Position numbers and translations under genes: made by a program
NCBI GenBank assembly: GCA_019279435.1
Contig: JAAALK010000086.1
Span: 19,389,913 to 19,453,912 of the forward strand
Direction: 5' to 3'
Length of the DNA stretch: 64,000 nucleotides
From: Zizania palustris
Lineage: Eukaryota > Streptophyta > Magnoliopsida > Poales > Poaceae
The notes under the pieces: model-generated
What the model was told of the DNA's origin: nothing
The model's database searches: none
What the model saw: only the letters and a program-made list of their open reading frames with translations
Shown: one piece after another, positions 1 through 10,922 of the stretch
Position numbering within the stretch: position 1 is the first letter of the stretch
Layout: the number at the start of each line of letters is the position of its first letter

Positions 1-818
1 CTCTCGATGTTTATATCCATCGAAAATCAAGATCCAAGGTGATGCTCAACTTTTTTTGTGGAGCAATTGTATGGAAATTACCCACTATTGTCATCCATTC
101 AAGTCCAATTTTATTCCTCTTGCCACAGAAATAAAATACTTCGTATTTCCTCGCTGGTAAATTTAGAAGGGTAGAATGTTGGATAATTAGGAAATTACGA
201 GATTAGATTTTAAATTAAATAAATCATAACATACGTAAGAACTAGTATGAACAGATCTAACATACTAGTTAACATGAACAAACTAATCATGATTCCACAA
301 ATATGATTAAAAACCGAGAAAGATTGCGGCACATGTACCAAACGCTCGCAAACGAAGATGCCGCGACCGATGTAGGCTAGTTCCTGTTGAAAGCACAGTA
401 AATCATAACATGTGCATAAATTCCAAATAGTTAATGCACAGTAAATCATAACATTTCTTGAATCCGGACATAACATGCAATTCAAACGAACAGAGTTCGC
501 ATAAATCGATTCGATTTCCGAATGAAACAGGGGGAAACGAACCCCAGCGTTTTTGTTCCAGGGTTAAAACTCGTAATCGAACTCCTGATGATGCAGGTTT
601 CCAAGAACATTTGGCAAGAAAGTGGGTAGCTGTGGGCTGCAACTCCTAACTGCCCATCTTTTTTGTTATTGTAATCACAAGTGGAAGGAGGGCCATTGCA
701 AATTGCCCTAGATGGATTGCTTGCTGCCATGCATGCATGTGCGCCATGGATCATATCCCTAGGTAAACCGCCAGCTCTAACAACGCACACAAGGTACGGG
801 CGCGGTGTCCACTTGAGG
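1..818. other. Upstream intergenic region without a recognised gene
   Basis: AT-rich DNA with no open frame that resembles a protein and no repeat I could delimit. The part from about 680 onward is presumably promoter DNA of the DOMON/b561 gene that starts at 1097. Confidence 0.5.
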
Positions 819-826
819 ATATATAC
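819..826 (+). promoter_or_regulatory. Probable TATA box of the DOMON/b561 gene
   Basis: A TATATAC-type sequence followed by a short CA run lies about 275 bp before the start codon at 1097. No other TATA-like sequence is better placed. The 5' UTR would then run from roughly 850 to 1096. This is inferred from sequence only. Confidence 0.4.
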
Positions 827-1017
827 ACACACACGCTGGCACATGACTCGATTGGGGGGGGATCCGGATTCGATCGAAGGGCAACAGCAGCATCCTCTGA
901 CCTGCCAAACTGTCCCCCGCGGCTCACATTTCTTGGCCATTTCTTACCTTCCAAGCGCCACCAATCTTGTCCGAGCTAGTAGTAGCCGGCATTCAAAGCC
1001 CAAATCCAGGAAAGCCA

Positions 1018-1053
1018 CAGGAGGAGGAGGAAGAAGAAGAAGAAGAAGAGGAG
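1018..1053 (+). repeat. GAG/GAA-rich purine tract in the 5' UTR
   Basis: An imperfect run of GAG and GAA triplets about 45 bp before the start codon. Purine tracts of this kind are common in grass 5' leaders and can vary in length between alleles. Confidence 0.6.
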
Positions 1054-1096
1054 GTGCAGGCAGGAGATCAGTAGGCCGGTGGTGGCTGGCACAGCA

Positions 1097-2794
1097 ATGG
1101 GGGCTACTGCTTCTTCGTCGGTAGGCCGTCTGCTCCAGCTGCTCTGCCTTGTGGGCTTATGCTTCGCGGTGAGCCACCAGCAGTCCGACTCGTGCAGCAG
1201 CGATGGCGTCGTCGTCGCGCATCTCGTCCCCTTCAACTCCTCCGCCTTCCGCTGCCTGACCGTCTGGAAGCAGGAGGACTTCGTCCTGAGGGTATGAATG
1301 ATGCAGTTTGCTGATGGATTTTGCAGACTTAATTTCTTGGAGTTTTTACTGCGTGTTGGTGTTCGTCTCGTGGAGATGTTGGACTTTAGATGCCACTGCC
1401 GATGCACAGCTGCAGAGTGCAGACTAACCTGCTGGAAAATGGAAGCTTTTTTAGTTAGTTAATCAGTGTTGCCTGGATGATCAGCAATTAATTTGCATTT
1501 TGCATCACTGAGTAATTAGCGGTAAGCTGATGGGATCTGATCCAAATTGCTCGTGTCGCACCAGTACAAGAACACCGGCGAGAACCAATGGAGCTTCATC
1601 CTGTCGGCGCCGGACAAGGGCTCGTACGTGGCGGTCGGGTTCTCCGGCAAGGGGCTGATGGTCGGTAGCAGCGCATTGGTCGGGTGGTCGTCGGGCGGGA
1701 AGGGCACCGTGAAGCAGTACTACCTCGCCGGCAAGAGCGACGACGAGTGCTTCCCGGACAAGGGCCGCCTCACGCTGTTCAGGAACAAGTCCGTCGTCGT
1801 GTCGCACTCCGGCCGGCTCTACCTCGCCTTCCAGATCAGCACGGACCGACCGCAGCCGTACCTGATCTACGCCGTCGGCCCCGAGGGCAACCTGCCGTCC
1901 GCCGACTTCACCCTCCCGATGCACCGGACCATGCACTCCCACTACTTCAACTACACTTCTGGTACAAAGATTGCACATTTCGACGAACAAACTCGCAGAC
2001 ATGCTCCGGCGGTGGAGATCGATGAAACAGAGGATTTTTGCCGGTTCTTTTTTCAGGGTTGGCATCGAGCTCCGGTGGCTCCGGCAACGGCGGGTTCCCG
2101 CCGGAGAGGAAGCACGGGCTGCTGGCGATGATGGGGTGGGGCGTGCTGATGCCGCTCGGCATGATGGCAGCGCGCTACTTCCGGCGGGTGGATCCGTACT
2201 GGTTATACGCCCACATGGCCATCCAGGTGGTCGCCTTCCTCGGCGGCATCGCGGCGGTCGTCCTCGGCTTCCGCCTCAACGAGGACGGGCTGAAGAACGT
2301 CGACGTGCACCGGGCGCTCGGCATCGCCATCCTGGCCATGGCCTCGCTCCAGGTACGAATTGTGCAGCTCGCAGCTCGGCATGTTCTTGAATCTTGAGCT
2401 AACTATCGTTCAATTTCCATCCATCCGCGGATCCGCCATGACCGAATTGTTTATACCTTTGTGAGGATTTTGAGGCCTCGACGCATGCACACAGTTGCAC
2501 ACACACACATTGTAAGTTGGTGACATTGATCGATCGGCCGGACGCGGATGCGCGCAGGTGATGGCGTTCCTGGCGCGGCCGGACAAGACGTCCAAGGTGA
2601 GGCGGTTCTGGAACTGGTACCACCACAACATCGGGCGCGCGGCGATCCTGCTGGCCATCGGCAACATCTTCCTCGGCCTCCACATCGCGCAGGAGGTCAG
2701 CGCCTACATCGTCTCCTACGGCGTCTTCGTCGCCGTCTGGGTCATCGCCGTCGCCGCCTTCGAGCTGAACAGGTGCTACTCGGACGACGACTGA
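1097..2794 (+). CDS. Cytochrome b561 and DOMON domain-containing protein (four exons)
   Basis: Exons 1097-1291, 1565-1961, 2057-2352 and 2558-2794 join in frame through GT-AG introns to give about 374 residues. The protein opens with a signal peptide (hydrophobic LLQLLCLVGLCFAV), followed by a DOMON domain (about residues 66-197) holding the YVAVGFS motif. Five membrane helices make up the b561 core. The histidines expected to hold two b hemes are visible at about H217, H250, H282 and H318/H319 (the last in the WYHHNIGRA context). Known CYBDOM proteins carry electrons across the plasma membrane, with ascorbate as the usual donor and apoplastic iron or monodehydroascorbate as proposed acceptors. 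Length and domain order match the plant family. The ATG at 1097 directly precedes the signal peptide; the same frame is open back to a GTG at 1079 but has no earlier ATG. The exact paralogue is not identified. Confidence 0.93.
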
Positions 2795-3899
2795 CTGACT
2801 GACCAAATCCGTCCACGTACCGGCGACGCGTAGAGAGAGAACTCAAGTACTGGCCGGGCGTATAGAAGAGGAACAGGAGCATACACCAACATAGCAATTC
2901 GATTGTTTTCTAGCTCTCACACGGTTGGTTGGACAGCGCATTTCGAGAGAGATTGTGTTTAATTGGTTGTTGAATTCTTTGTCATTTGAGGGGTGGTATG
3001 GTATACGATATGCATGAGCATGAGGCCGGGGCTGGACTGCTGCTCTTTCTTCTCTTCGCCTAGCTGGACGCTCCGGCTCGTGTCTGCACTGCACACTGGT
3101 GCGTGCTGTCGTTGTCGTACGTGGTGCTTTGTACCCTTCTGGTGGGTGGTGTGTTCTGTTCACCCATTCGCTTCCCGTTTCATGTGCATGCATTGATCGG
3201 TTAAATATGAAATTATTGGGCATTTTTTTTGCTGGTCCAGCCAGCTACAAAAGCTGCTCGGAGACTGGCCCGCCTCTGCCTGGCTTCACGTGTTGGTTAG
3301 TTGGTTCTGTTCTTGACCAGAATGCGGCATGTAATTGTGAATTAGTGACTCTCACTCAGCTCGTCACGTTGGAACAAAGCCTCCATCTCAGCTTGAACGG
3401 TGATTCCGGACACACAGCCGTCGCTTGCAGAGGCGAAGATAATTGTTGCAAAGCTGCATGTTGGCGAAGCAACTTTCCATTGTAAAACTGTCTGAAGAGG
3501 GGAAGAGCTTGGCAAAGCCAGCAACACAAAGAGAGGAACTCGACGAATCTAGGAGGATCTGGAAATGATTCTCCAACCAAAAACAAGATAGTTATAATAA
3601 ACATCTTGTTTGATGGATTTTCATCCCAAGGATAAATTCATCCATCCCACCTCACCCTGGAACATGATTGTCCATGGAGATTACGGGCGGAACATTCAGC
3701 CTGGTGAATTACTCAGTTTGTCTCATCAGTTCTACAAGATCTACATTCTACGGGGCTGCAGGCTGCAGTGCTGGCATCCAAGTGTTCTAGATAGTCTGAA
3801 ATATTACTAGATACTGCGCTAGCCTATGGCGTGAGTCACTCACTCAGATACATGTTATTATTACTGTCACTGACAACTGACATGAGCCTATGCCTGCGC
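2795..3899. other. Convergent 3' intergenic region
   Basis: Lies between the stop codon of the plus-strand b561 gene and the stop codon of the minus-strand bZIP gene. It should hold both 3' UTRs. I see no further gene or clear transposon here. Confidence 0.5.
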
Positions 3900-6800
3900 T
3901 CATGGTTCGCTCCTCAGAGCGCGGCTGTCAGAGGCACCCGCGTTCTGGGCATGGGATGCAGCGGCAATTCCTTTCATCTTCAGATCTCCTGGCAATGGCA
4001 GCGCCTCCTGCAGAAGCTGCTGCTGGACAGCGCTAAGATGCTGCTGCTGAAGATGCATCTGCTGGTGCTGGGAGTGGATCTGTAGCTGCTGCAGCTGTTG
4101 AGCTGCCAGAAGAGATTGTAATTGGGTGTGACTGCGCTGGAAACCTTGTGGATTGGCACCCCCGTATGAGGACAGGCCAAAGTTTCCTGCTTTGCCGCTG
4201 TTGGCATTAACCTGACCTGTTGCCATCTTCAGCTGCTGAATCTCATCTCTTAACCTGTCGTTCAGTGCTACATGTAAACAAGGAACAGTTACCATCCAAA
4301 ATGTGATTGGGAAAATTAATACAGGCCACAGTTCATGGTACTTCCAAAACCTTAATTTGCATCAATTAACATTTACTTCTTCAATGAACGTTTATCTTGT
4401 TTACTGATTTTTTCCCCACTCTAACATAGCCAAAGGGTTAATTTAAATCAGCAAAAAAAGGGTTCCCCCCTAATATAACTTGACAAAAAGCATAGTGCAA
4501 TCAATAATACCACTTGGATATCTAGATAAAAAGTTGAAGAAAAGATCAGGACAAAATCGAAGAATATACCACACTATAATATTTCACTGCAACCATATGA
4601 GAATAACTAGAAATATTTAATAAGCTCAAGTGATTTGCAGTTATATAATGTAGCATCCCTATTTTTGGGATTGTGGGAAACATATTTAATAAAAACTAAT
4701 CGCAAAAGTTAGGTTCTTTTGTCACTTTGCTCTTTAGTGCCAAAATAACCCCAAATTGTCAAATCTAATTTATTTACAAATTGCATAATTAGGAAACACA
4801 CACATATACACATAAAATGATGTTAGCCGCCAAGCGACTCAACAAACTAAACCTAAAATTGTTGCACATATATTTCCTTGAAAATTGTGTGCCATGTTGT
4901 CCGTAATTTTTTTATATTCGGAATCTATCAGCAACAATGTTCTTAAGGCGGTAAGGTGAGGCGTGCTGACCTATCCCCTTTCAGTCGCCTAGGTGAGTTA
5001 GGCATACAGTGAGGCGACGCCATACACTCATCCTAACATATAATTGCTATAGATTTTAGTAGCAATGTAGCATGTACTTACCTTGGTGTTGCCAAATGCC
5101 AATGATCTGATCTCTCTTCTCTTGTTACTATACACAAAGGATCATACTAATAGTGGGGGAAAAGAATCCATTCTTTGAGAGTGATAGCCACTGAGATTTA
5201 TTTAAAGACCTAAATACCTAAAGCCTTGAAGCAAGCCGAGAAACAGAAAACAATTCAGTGAGGAGTGAGGACATCGGTCGTTGTTGAGTGCAAGACCTCG
5301 TCGAGTCACTGCCTCACCATGCTAGGGGCATAGACCTCCACCACTGCCTGCCGGGTCCATACCTCTGTTGTCACCTTCTGGGTCCAGGCATCCGGCTCTG
5401 CCTGCCAAGTCCAGGGCTCCACCGCTGCCTGCCAGGTCAGGACCTCTGCCACCACCTGTCAGATCCGATCATTCAAACCTCCGCCGCCGCAGCTGGATCT
5501 AGACCGTTGTTGCACTTGCATGCTGTGCCGAAGACTCCCTCTCTTTTCCCTTTCTTCCCTTTATATATTAAAAGTTAAATGTTGATTTGAGAAATGGGGG
5601 TTTGGAGAGGTGCACCAACAGGATATCCATGGTATAGGTTGGTTGATGCCTCCTTTTGTCTAGTCTAGGACCTGTCTAGGTAGCCACAAGTTACCCTAGA
5701 TTTCCTTCAAAAAAGCCTTATCACGAACCTCCTATGCCGACAGGTAGCGGGACTGCAGGGCACCTCTTATACAGAAGTTTGAGAAGTTTGTCTTGAACTG
5801 TTTGAACAATTATGACCATGGTCATGGGAAATGTATAGTAGTTGCCCTAGTGTAGTGTTCAAGATTACTTTACGAAAGCAAAACTATTGATGGTATGAGA
5901 ATCGTTACCAGAGTATGCCTATGAGACATACGACCAACCTGAGTAATTAGGAACAAGTCTATGTGACTTAGGGAGTTCTTTAGCTAAATAGCGAGTGGTG
6001 TAAGAATGAACCCTAGGTGGAGAAATAAATAAGATAAGACCAAAGGAGGTACTTGGTGACAGACTTACTCTGTTGAAAGTTGAAACAATGAGATAGGGAA
6101 AGTTGCTTGGTGGCAGACTTTCTCTAGGGATAGAAATGTTGAGAAAAGATTGAGGCGGTTTGTTGCAAAGCGATCCAAAAGAATAGAACTACAGGTTCTA
6201 TTCTGATGTCCCAAAAGAAAATTTTCTTTTTCTTTCATTAAAGATAGAGGTTGGACCTCTACCCCGGTTTCACAGATAGTATTTTAGAAAGGGATCTTGT
6301 TTGAAAAAAGAAGCCCGAGCCTTCCTTTGGCAAGCTTCATATTAAGTAACTACCAAAAGATTTGCTAGGTACCAACGTACTCACTCTTGCCTCAAAACTA
6401 CCTTTAGACTATGAAGGACAAGAAGGAGCTTTTGAAGAGGATTCAACCATGGAGGATTTTGCTGAAGACCAAGAGTATCATGAAGCATAGGGTTTCAAGC
6501 CTAGTCCCCAAGTAGTATTGGATGTTGTGATGTAATGCTTCTGCTAGACTTTTGTTTCCGTGATTGTTGTGGGGTATGCCCCATGGTCAGCTTTTGTGAT
6601 GAACTACCGTCATGTTGAAAGGGTATCAAGTTTGATATTCTACCTGATGTGGAAAGAGTAACAGTACGTTTTAGTATAGATTGTCTATCCAAGGCGGGAC
6701 GTTACATATAATATCACATTAATGTGAAAATAAGACACTTCCCTAGCTTCCTCTTTGCCAAATATATGTTTATTAACTTAGAATCTTGTAATACAAAAAA

Positions 6801-8871
6801 CTTACCATCCTGCAGCCTGACCTGTTGCTCCATTGTTTGCACCCGCAGCTTCAAATCACTATTTTCACTTGTTAAACCAGTTGTATCTCTCTGTATTAAA
6901 CAGATACAGATAATTGAGGTTAGACTCATGGAAAACTGAAAAGTGAGTCATTTAAAAAACTACATAATCTACAACGTATTAACATCATCAATCTGTAGAC
7001 TATAGGGTACAAAAAGCATACTTGTAGCTTGTAATAATAAATCAGATGTTAACATCTTGTGGAGCTACCAAAAATGACTACCGCTTATCAGAATTCCCTG
7101 AACAAAATGCACTATCAAACATTGGCATTTAAAATAGCCTACAGCCTTATCCTAATGCATATAAAATAGGCAGACTACCAGATAAAATTGCTAATGTAGT
7201 AATGTTGTCAACAAACATGACAACAGTAAAACTTTCTGACCAAATGCCCCCAAAGAAACATGAAATCACAGGCATATCAACCTAAAACCTTATATTTGTG
7301 TTGGCTGCATGTCAAACAAGTGGTATTTGTCTAGTTCAGCACCACTGCGAAACCCCAGTATAGAACATCTAATTGTGCATAGACGAAGTTTTAGATAAGC
7401 AAAGACAAAAGAAAGAACCTGTAGCATGGACAACTGTGTTGATAGTGTAGTTGCTTCTGTTTGGAGAGTCTGTACTTTTCTCTCAAGCTCTGCAATGTAG
7501 CGCATCTTTCTTTCTTTTGACCTAGCAGCTGACTGGCGATTCGCCAAGATCCTAAAATGTTTCAGTGAAGTAAAAGTCAAGAGAATTAACTGAAGTACTA
7601 ACCCCAAAAAGCTCAAGCAACCAATAAGATCACTTAAAAGTGAAACAAAATAATCAGTAAAACAAAATAACCTAAGTCAAACACAATCTGAATAAGTGTG
7701 GCAAACTATCAAACACATAAATTATATGAAGATATAAAACTGGCATGGAGTGCAAAGTAAGTTGTGACAAATTTACTGCTGATAAAAGGTTCTAGATTAC
7801 TGCTAAAGCTATCTACTCTCATGTGGCCTCCCTCTAAGAAAGGGAATGCATACTAAAAAATATATAATTTCTACTAAAACAACATGTTGGCATCACATAT
7901 TCACAGTTGAAGATATTATACGATGTGCTAGTGAAGAACCATCTAGGGCAAAGTGATACTCTGTTCTTACTGCCAGATATGACGAGCACGGAGCACACAT
8001 TCATCACCATAAGCAAAGTGCATATATCACGTCCTATATTGTCACTCTTTCATCAGTGACAGAGACAGATTTACTACCGTAGTCCGTTTTACCCATAGAC
8101 CATAAACCATAAACAGCAGTACAGTCTCATTTCAAAGTATGATTCATCCGCTTAATACATTCCACAACATTCTTCCCTTTCACACAGAAATACATTTAGT
8201 CCTGAGTTTGCTGTCCTCAGAATTAGCTAGTGACACACTAAGTCAGTTAATCTGTCCCTGTCAAACGCCGCTATCCTATTCCCCAACTATTATCATCCCA
8301 AAATACTACAAAGGTGACAAGCAGGCTAAACAGCCGAACCAAGGGGTTCTCAGGGTAGTCTATCTCACCTCTTGGCGCGCTTGGGGTCAACGAGGGCGAG
8401 CTCCGCGAGCTTGGCGTCGGAGATGGCCTTCTTAGCGTCCGCGCCCATCCTCCCTGCCACACCCGCAGCGGAGGACGCCAGGGACGTGGAGCCATCCATC
8501 GACATGCTGTGCTGATGCCGCGGCCGCGCGGGGGGCGGTGGCAGCGGCGGGTGCGGCGCGGGCTCCGGCAGCTCAGCGGAGAGCTTGCCCCCGACCTCGA
8601 GGAACATCTCGAACATCCGGCTTCCGCCAGCAACCTCCTCTTCGTCGTCATCCTCCTCCTCCTCCTCCTCGTAGTCGTCTCCGCCGACCTCCCCGACGAC
8701 GCCGAGGTCCGCGTCGAAGGCGATGTCATCAGGGAGCACCGCCCCGAGTAGGATCTCCGACTGCGCGCGTCGGTGCCTCGCCCCGCGGCGCGGCGGCGAG
8801 TCCAGCATCGCGGCGACGTCGCGCGCCGAGGACGACTCCGCCGCGGCGGAGGTGGAGGCGGCCGGGTCCAT
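3900..8871 (-). CDS. Group I bZIP transcription factor (PosF21/RF2/VIP1-like)
   Basis: Four minus-strand exons (8871-8369, 7551-7419, 6890-6806, 4267-3900) join in phase to 362 residues. Residues 1-168 include the family motif DSPPRRGARHRRAQSEIL, an acidic Glu/Asp run and the GGSRMFEMFLEV segment. The basic region (about 164-183) reads NRQSAARSKERK, with lysine where most bZIPs have arginine ten residues before the first leucine; that substitution marks group I. The zipper covers about 186-254 and the tail is Gln-rich. Group I members (RF2a/RF2b in rice, VIP1 and PosF21 in Arabidopsis) bind DNA as dimers, regulate vascular and stress genes, and are held in the cytoplasm by 14-3-3 proteins until dephosphorylated. 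The RRAQSEIL serine is typical of such a phosphosite. The last intron (4268-6805) is enlarged by a solo LTR. The precise orthologue is uncertain. Confidence 0.93.
4649..6706. mobile_element. Solo LTR (2,058 bp) in the last bZIP intron
   Basis: The segment begins TGTAGCATCCC and ends GGGACGTTACA, giving TG...CA termini and a short terminal inversion. It is bounded by the 5 bp direct repeat TATAA (4644-4648 and 6707-6711). No gag, pol, primer-binding site or second LTR is present, so it is best read as a solo LTR left by recombination between the two LTRs of a full element. Its length and termini resemble long-LTR Ty3/gypsy families of rice (RIRE3-like), but the family was not verified. A degenerate stretch at about 4940-5030 and a C-rich stretch at 5290-5530 may be further inserts. 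Confidence 0.8.
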
Positions 8872-9060
8872 GGGGCTAGGAGATCTAGCGCCGGGGAGGG
8901 TAATGCGGGCACCTGGAAGGCGGTCCGAACCGGGAAACGAGGCGGAGGTGGGGGGCTAGCGGCCGATGGGGCGAGAACGAGACATGGGTGCTTAGGAGGA
9001 GGAAGACATCCTCTCGTCGAGCTTTGACCGATCCATTGACTCTCCGGTGAAAAAAAAAAG
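8872..9060. other. 5' flank of the bZIP gene
   Basis: GC-rich DNA just upstream of the bZIP start codon, probably its 5' UTR and core promoter. It is cut short by the transposon that starts at 9061, so further promoter elements, if any, lie beyond the insertion. Confidence 0.4.
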
Positions 9061-9721
9061 GTTAATGACTTCTACGCCACTGCTATTTCATGAAAATGTT
9101 CGAAATACCATTAAAATTTCAGTATTTATTTGTATATCATATTATTTTATATTTATTCTTTTATACCATTTTAGCCCACATGTAGAGTACCATATTTTAA
9201 AAATTCCCACCTTATCTCTATACTGTTCATCGTGAGGGCGTATCACCGCCATCAATCAGTTCTTGTTCGTGTGCACTGCTCCTGCCCGGGTCCACGGAGT
9301 GCATCCCATTCTACCCCTCGCGGTGCATCTTGCCTCCATGCCAAGTCGAGTAGCAGCCATGGCAATAGGGTCATGTCCTCGCGGTTGGTCGGCTCTTGTC
9401 CGCCGCGCTGCTCCTACCTACGTAGGTAGGTGAGCACCGGGCGGAGGTCCTAGGAGCGGAGAAGGTGGTGCAGCTCCCGTGTCGTCGCCACGCGTCTTCT
9501 AGCGAGGTCATCCTCATCACATCAAACTCACTAGGGAAGAAGATATCCGAGAAGAATATATTCGGGGTACAATGGGTAATACAAAATATTTAGAGTTTAT
9601 ATATGGGCCCAAATGACATAAAATAGTGAATCTGGAATAATAATGGCATATAAACAAATATCAAAATTTTAATGGCATTTTTTATGTTTCGAAAAATAAC
9701 AATGGCACAAAAACCATTAAC
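9061..9721. mobile_element. MULE-like element with long TIRs and a GC-rich core (Pack-MULE candidate)
   Basis: The left about 110 bp (GTTAATGACTTCTACGCCA...) match the reverse complement of the right end (GTTAATGGTTTTTGTGCC...) with scattered mismatches. The arms flank a GC-rich core at about 9230-9540 that looks unlike the AT-rich arms. Both sides abut an A-run ending in G, compatible with an 8-9 bp target duplication but uninformative because it is homopolymeric. Long TIRs around foreign-looking GC-rich DNA are the hallmark of rice Pack-MULEs. I cannot name the source of the core. Confidence 0.6.
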
Positions 9722-10922
9722 TCAAAAAAAGATGAGAAGAGGATGGAGCGAGGTAGAGGAGCACTAATAGCTTCGCCATTAGGTGGGGCTCCAATTTGGT
9801 CCCCTACTCGTGTTAGGAAGTGGGCTTGAAACCTCCGAATATTCTTGAGGGCTGGTTTAGGAGCCCATGATCCCAACCCATTTTCAGGGAATGATCGCGA
9901 TTATGGACTTCCAAACAGGCCTTGAATCCCTCATGATGACCGAATGATCGAAGAGAGCCACCTCCCCTTCGAAGGGTTCTTATCCTAAGGGCATGTCATA
10001 ATATACGACAAGACATGTGCTTTCCAAGCGTGTTTACACTTAAGTTACTATTTTATTCCTACAGAGTCTTTTATATAGAATTTGCAACGGCGGTTGTAGC
10101 TAGAAGATAGAATATTAGTTTTCTGTTATGTTTTTATCTATAAATATCTATCATTTTTATTATAATATGAACCAAGAACTCAGCGTAACAATACATTTCA
10201 AAATGGACGTAAGATTATTATTTTTTGAAGACCTGAACCTCAACAAATTTCGCTTTGAGCTAGTAAGATTATTCTTTTTGAAGACTTGAATCTGAACAAA
10301 TTTCACTTTGGGCTAGTGAGCTAACCCTTAAGGCTAGTCTTTTACACAGCGTAATCTTTTACACCAACACCCACCACCAGAATATTTAGTTTTTTTTCAG
10401 ATTACAATTTCAACCATGATCATGTATCAGTATTTTGCCCTCCTAGGGTAAACGTGCATGTAACCAATCCAGGTATTTCATTAAAAAAACATGCATCTGA
10501 TGAAATTATCCAGTCTACGGTGTAGGAAAAAAAAACTATGATAGTAAGGCACCAACCAAACAATGCACTCACTGTCTCACTTGAGAGAGAACGGCACGGA
10601 ATAATTCAAGCTAAAGGTTCACATTCCATCATACTATCAGGCTAACAGCTATAGATTACAAAACATGCCAGGGTTCGAAGGCGACACTGTCGTAGAAGCA
10701 AACCATGGTAGCTTTGGTACATGTTACATGTTACAACTTAACCGCCTGATTTGGAGAACAGTTCGAAGATCAGCAGCTAGACGGAACACGTAAAGGAACC
10801 GATGGGAGGGACGACAGGAGGAGCTACAGAATGAACGAACAGAACAGAGCTGGCATTTTTATTTTAGCTGTCTATTCTAATGGCTCTTGAGGCTACGGAG
10901 GACATATGTTCACTCACTATCA
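9722..10922. other. Intergenic region between the bZIP and SANT genes
   Basis: AT-rich DNA with no protein-like frame. Apart from a tandem duplication at about 10209-10316 I see nothing definable. The part next to 10923 should hold the 3' UTR of the minus-strand SANT gene. Confidence 0.45.
10209..10316 (+). repeat. Imperfect tandem duplication of about 54 bp
   Basis: Two adjacent copies share the order GTAAGATTATT, TTTTTGAAGAC, TGAA, AACAAATTTC, CTTTG and GCTA. They differ at several positions, so the duplication is not recent. Confidence 0.65.

Noticed and set aside
5288..5578. 96-codon frame inside the bZIP intron as a gene
   Set aside because: Its His/Leu/Pro-rich reading lies inside the solo LTR and shows no domain.
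8509..9027. Long plus-strand open frames opposite bZIP exon 1
   Set aside because: They are antisense shadows of a GC-rich exon. The minus strand has the family motifs and splice continuity.
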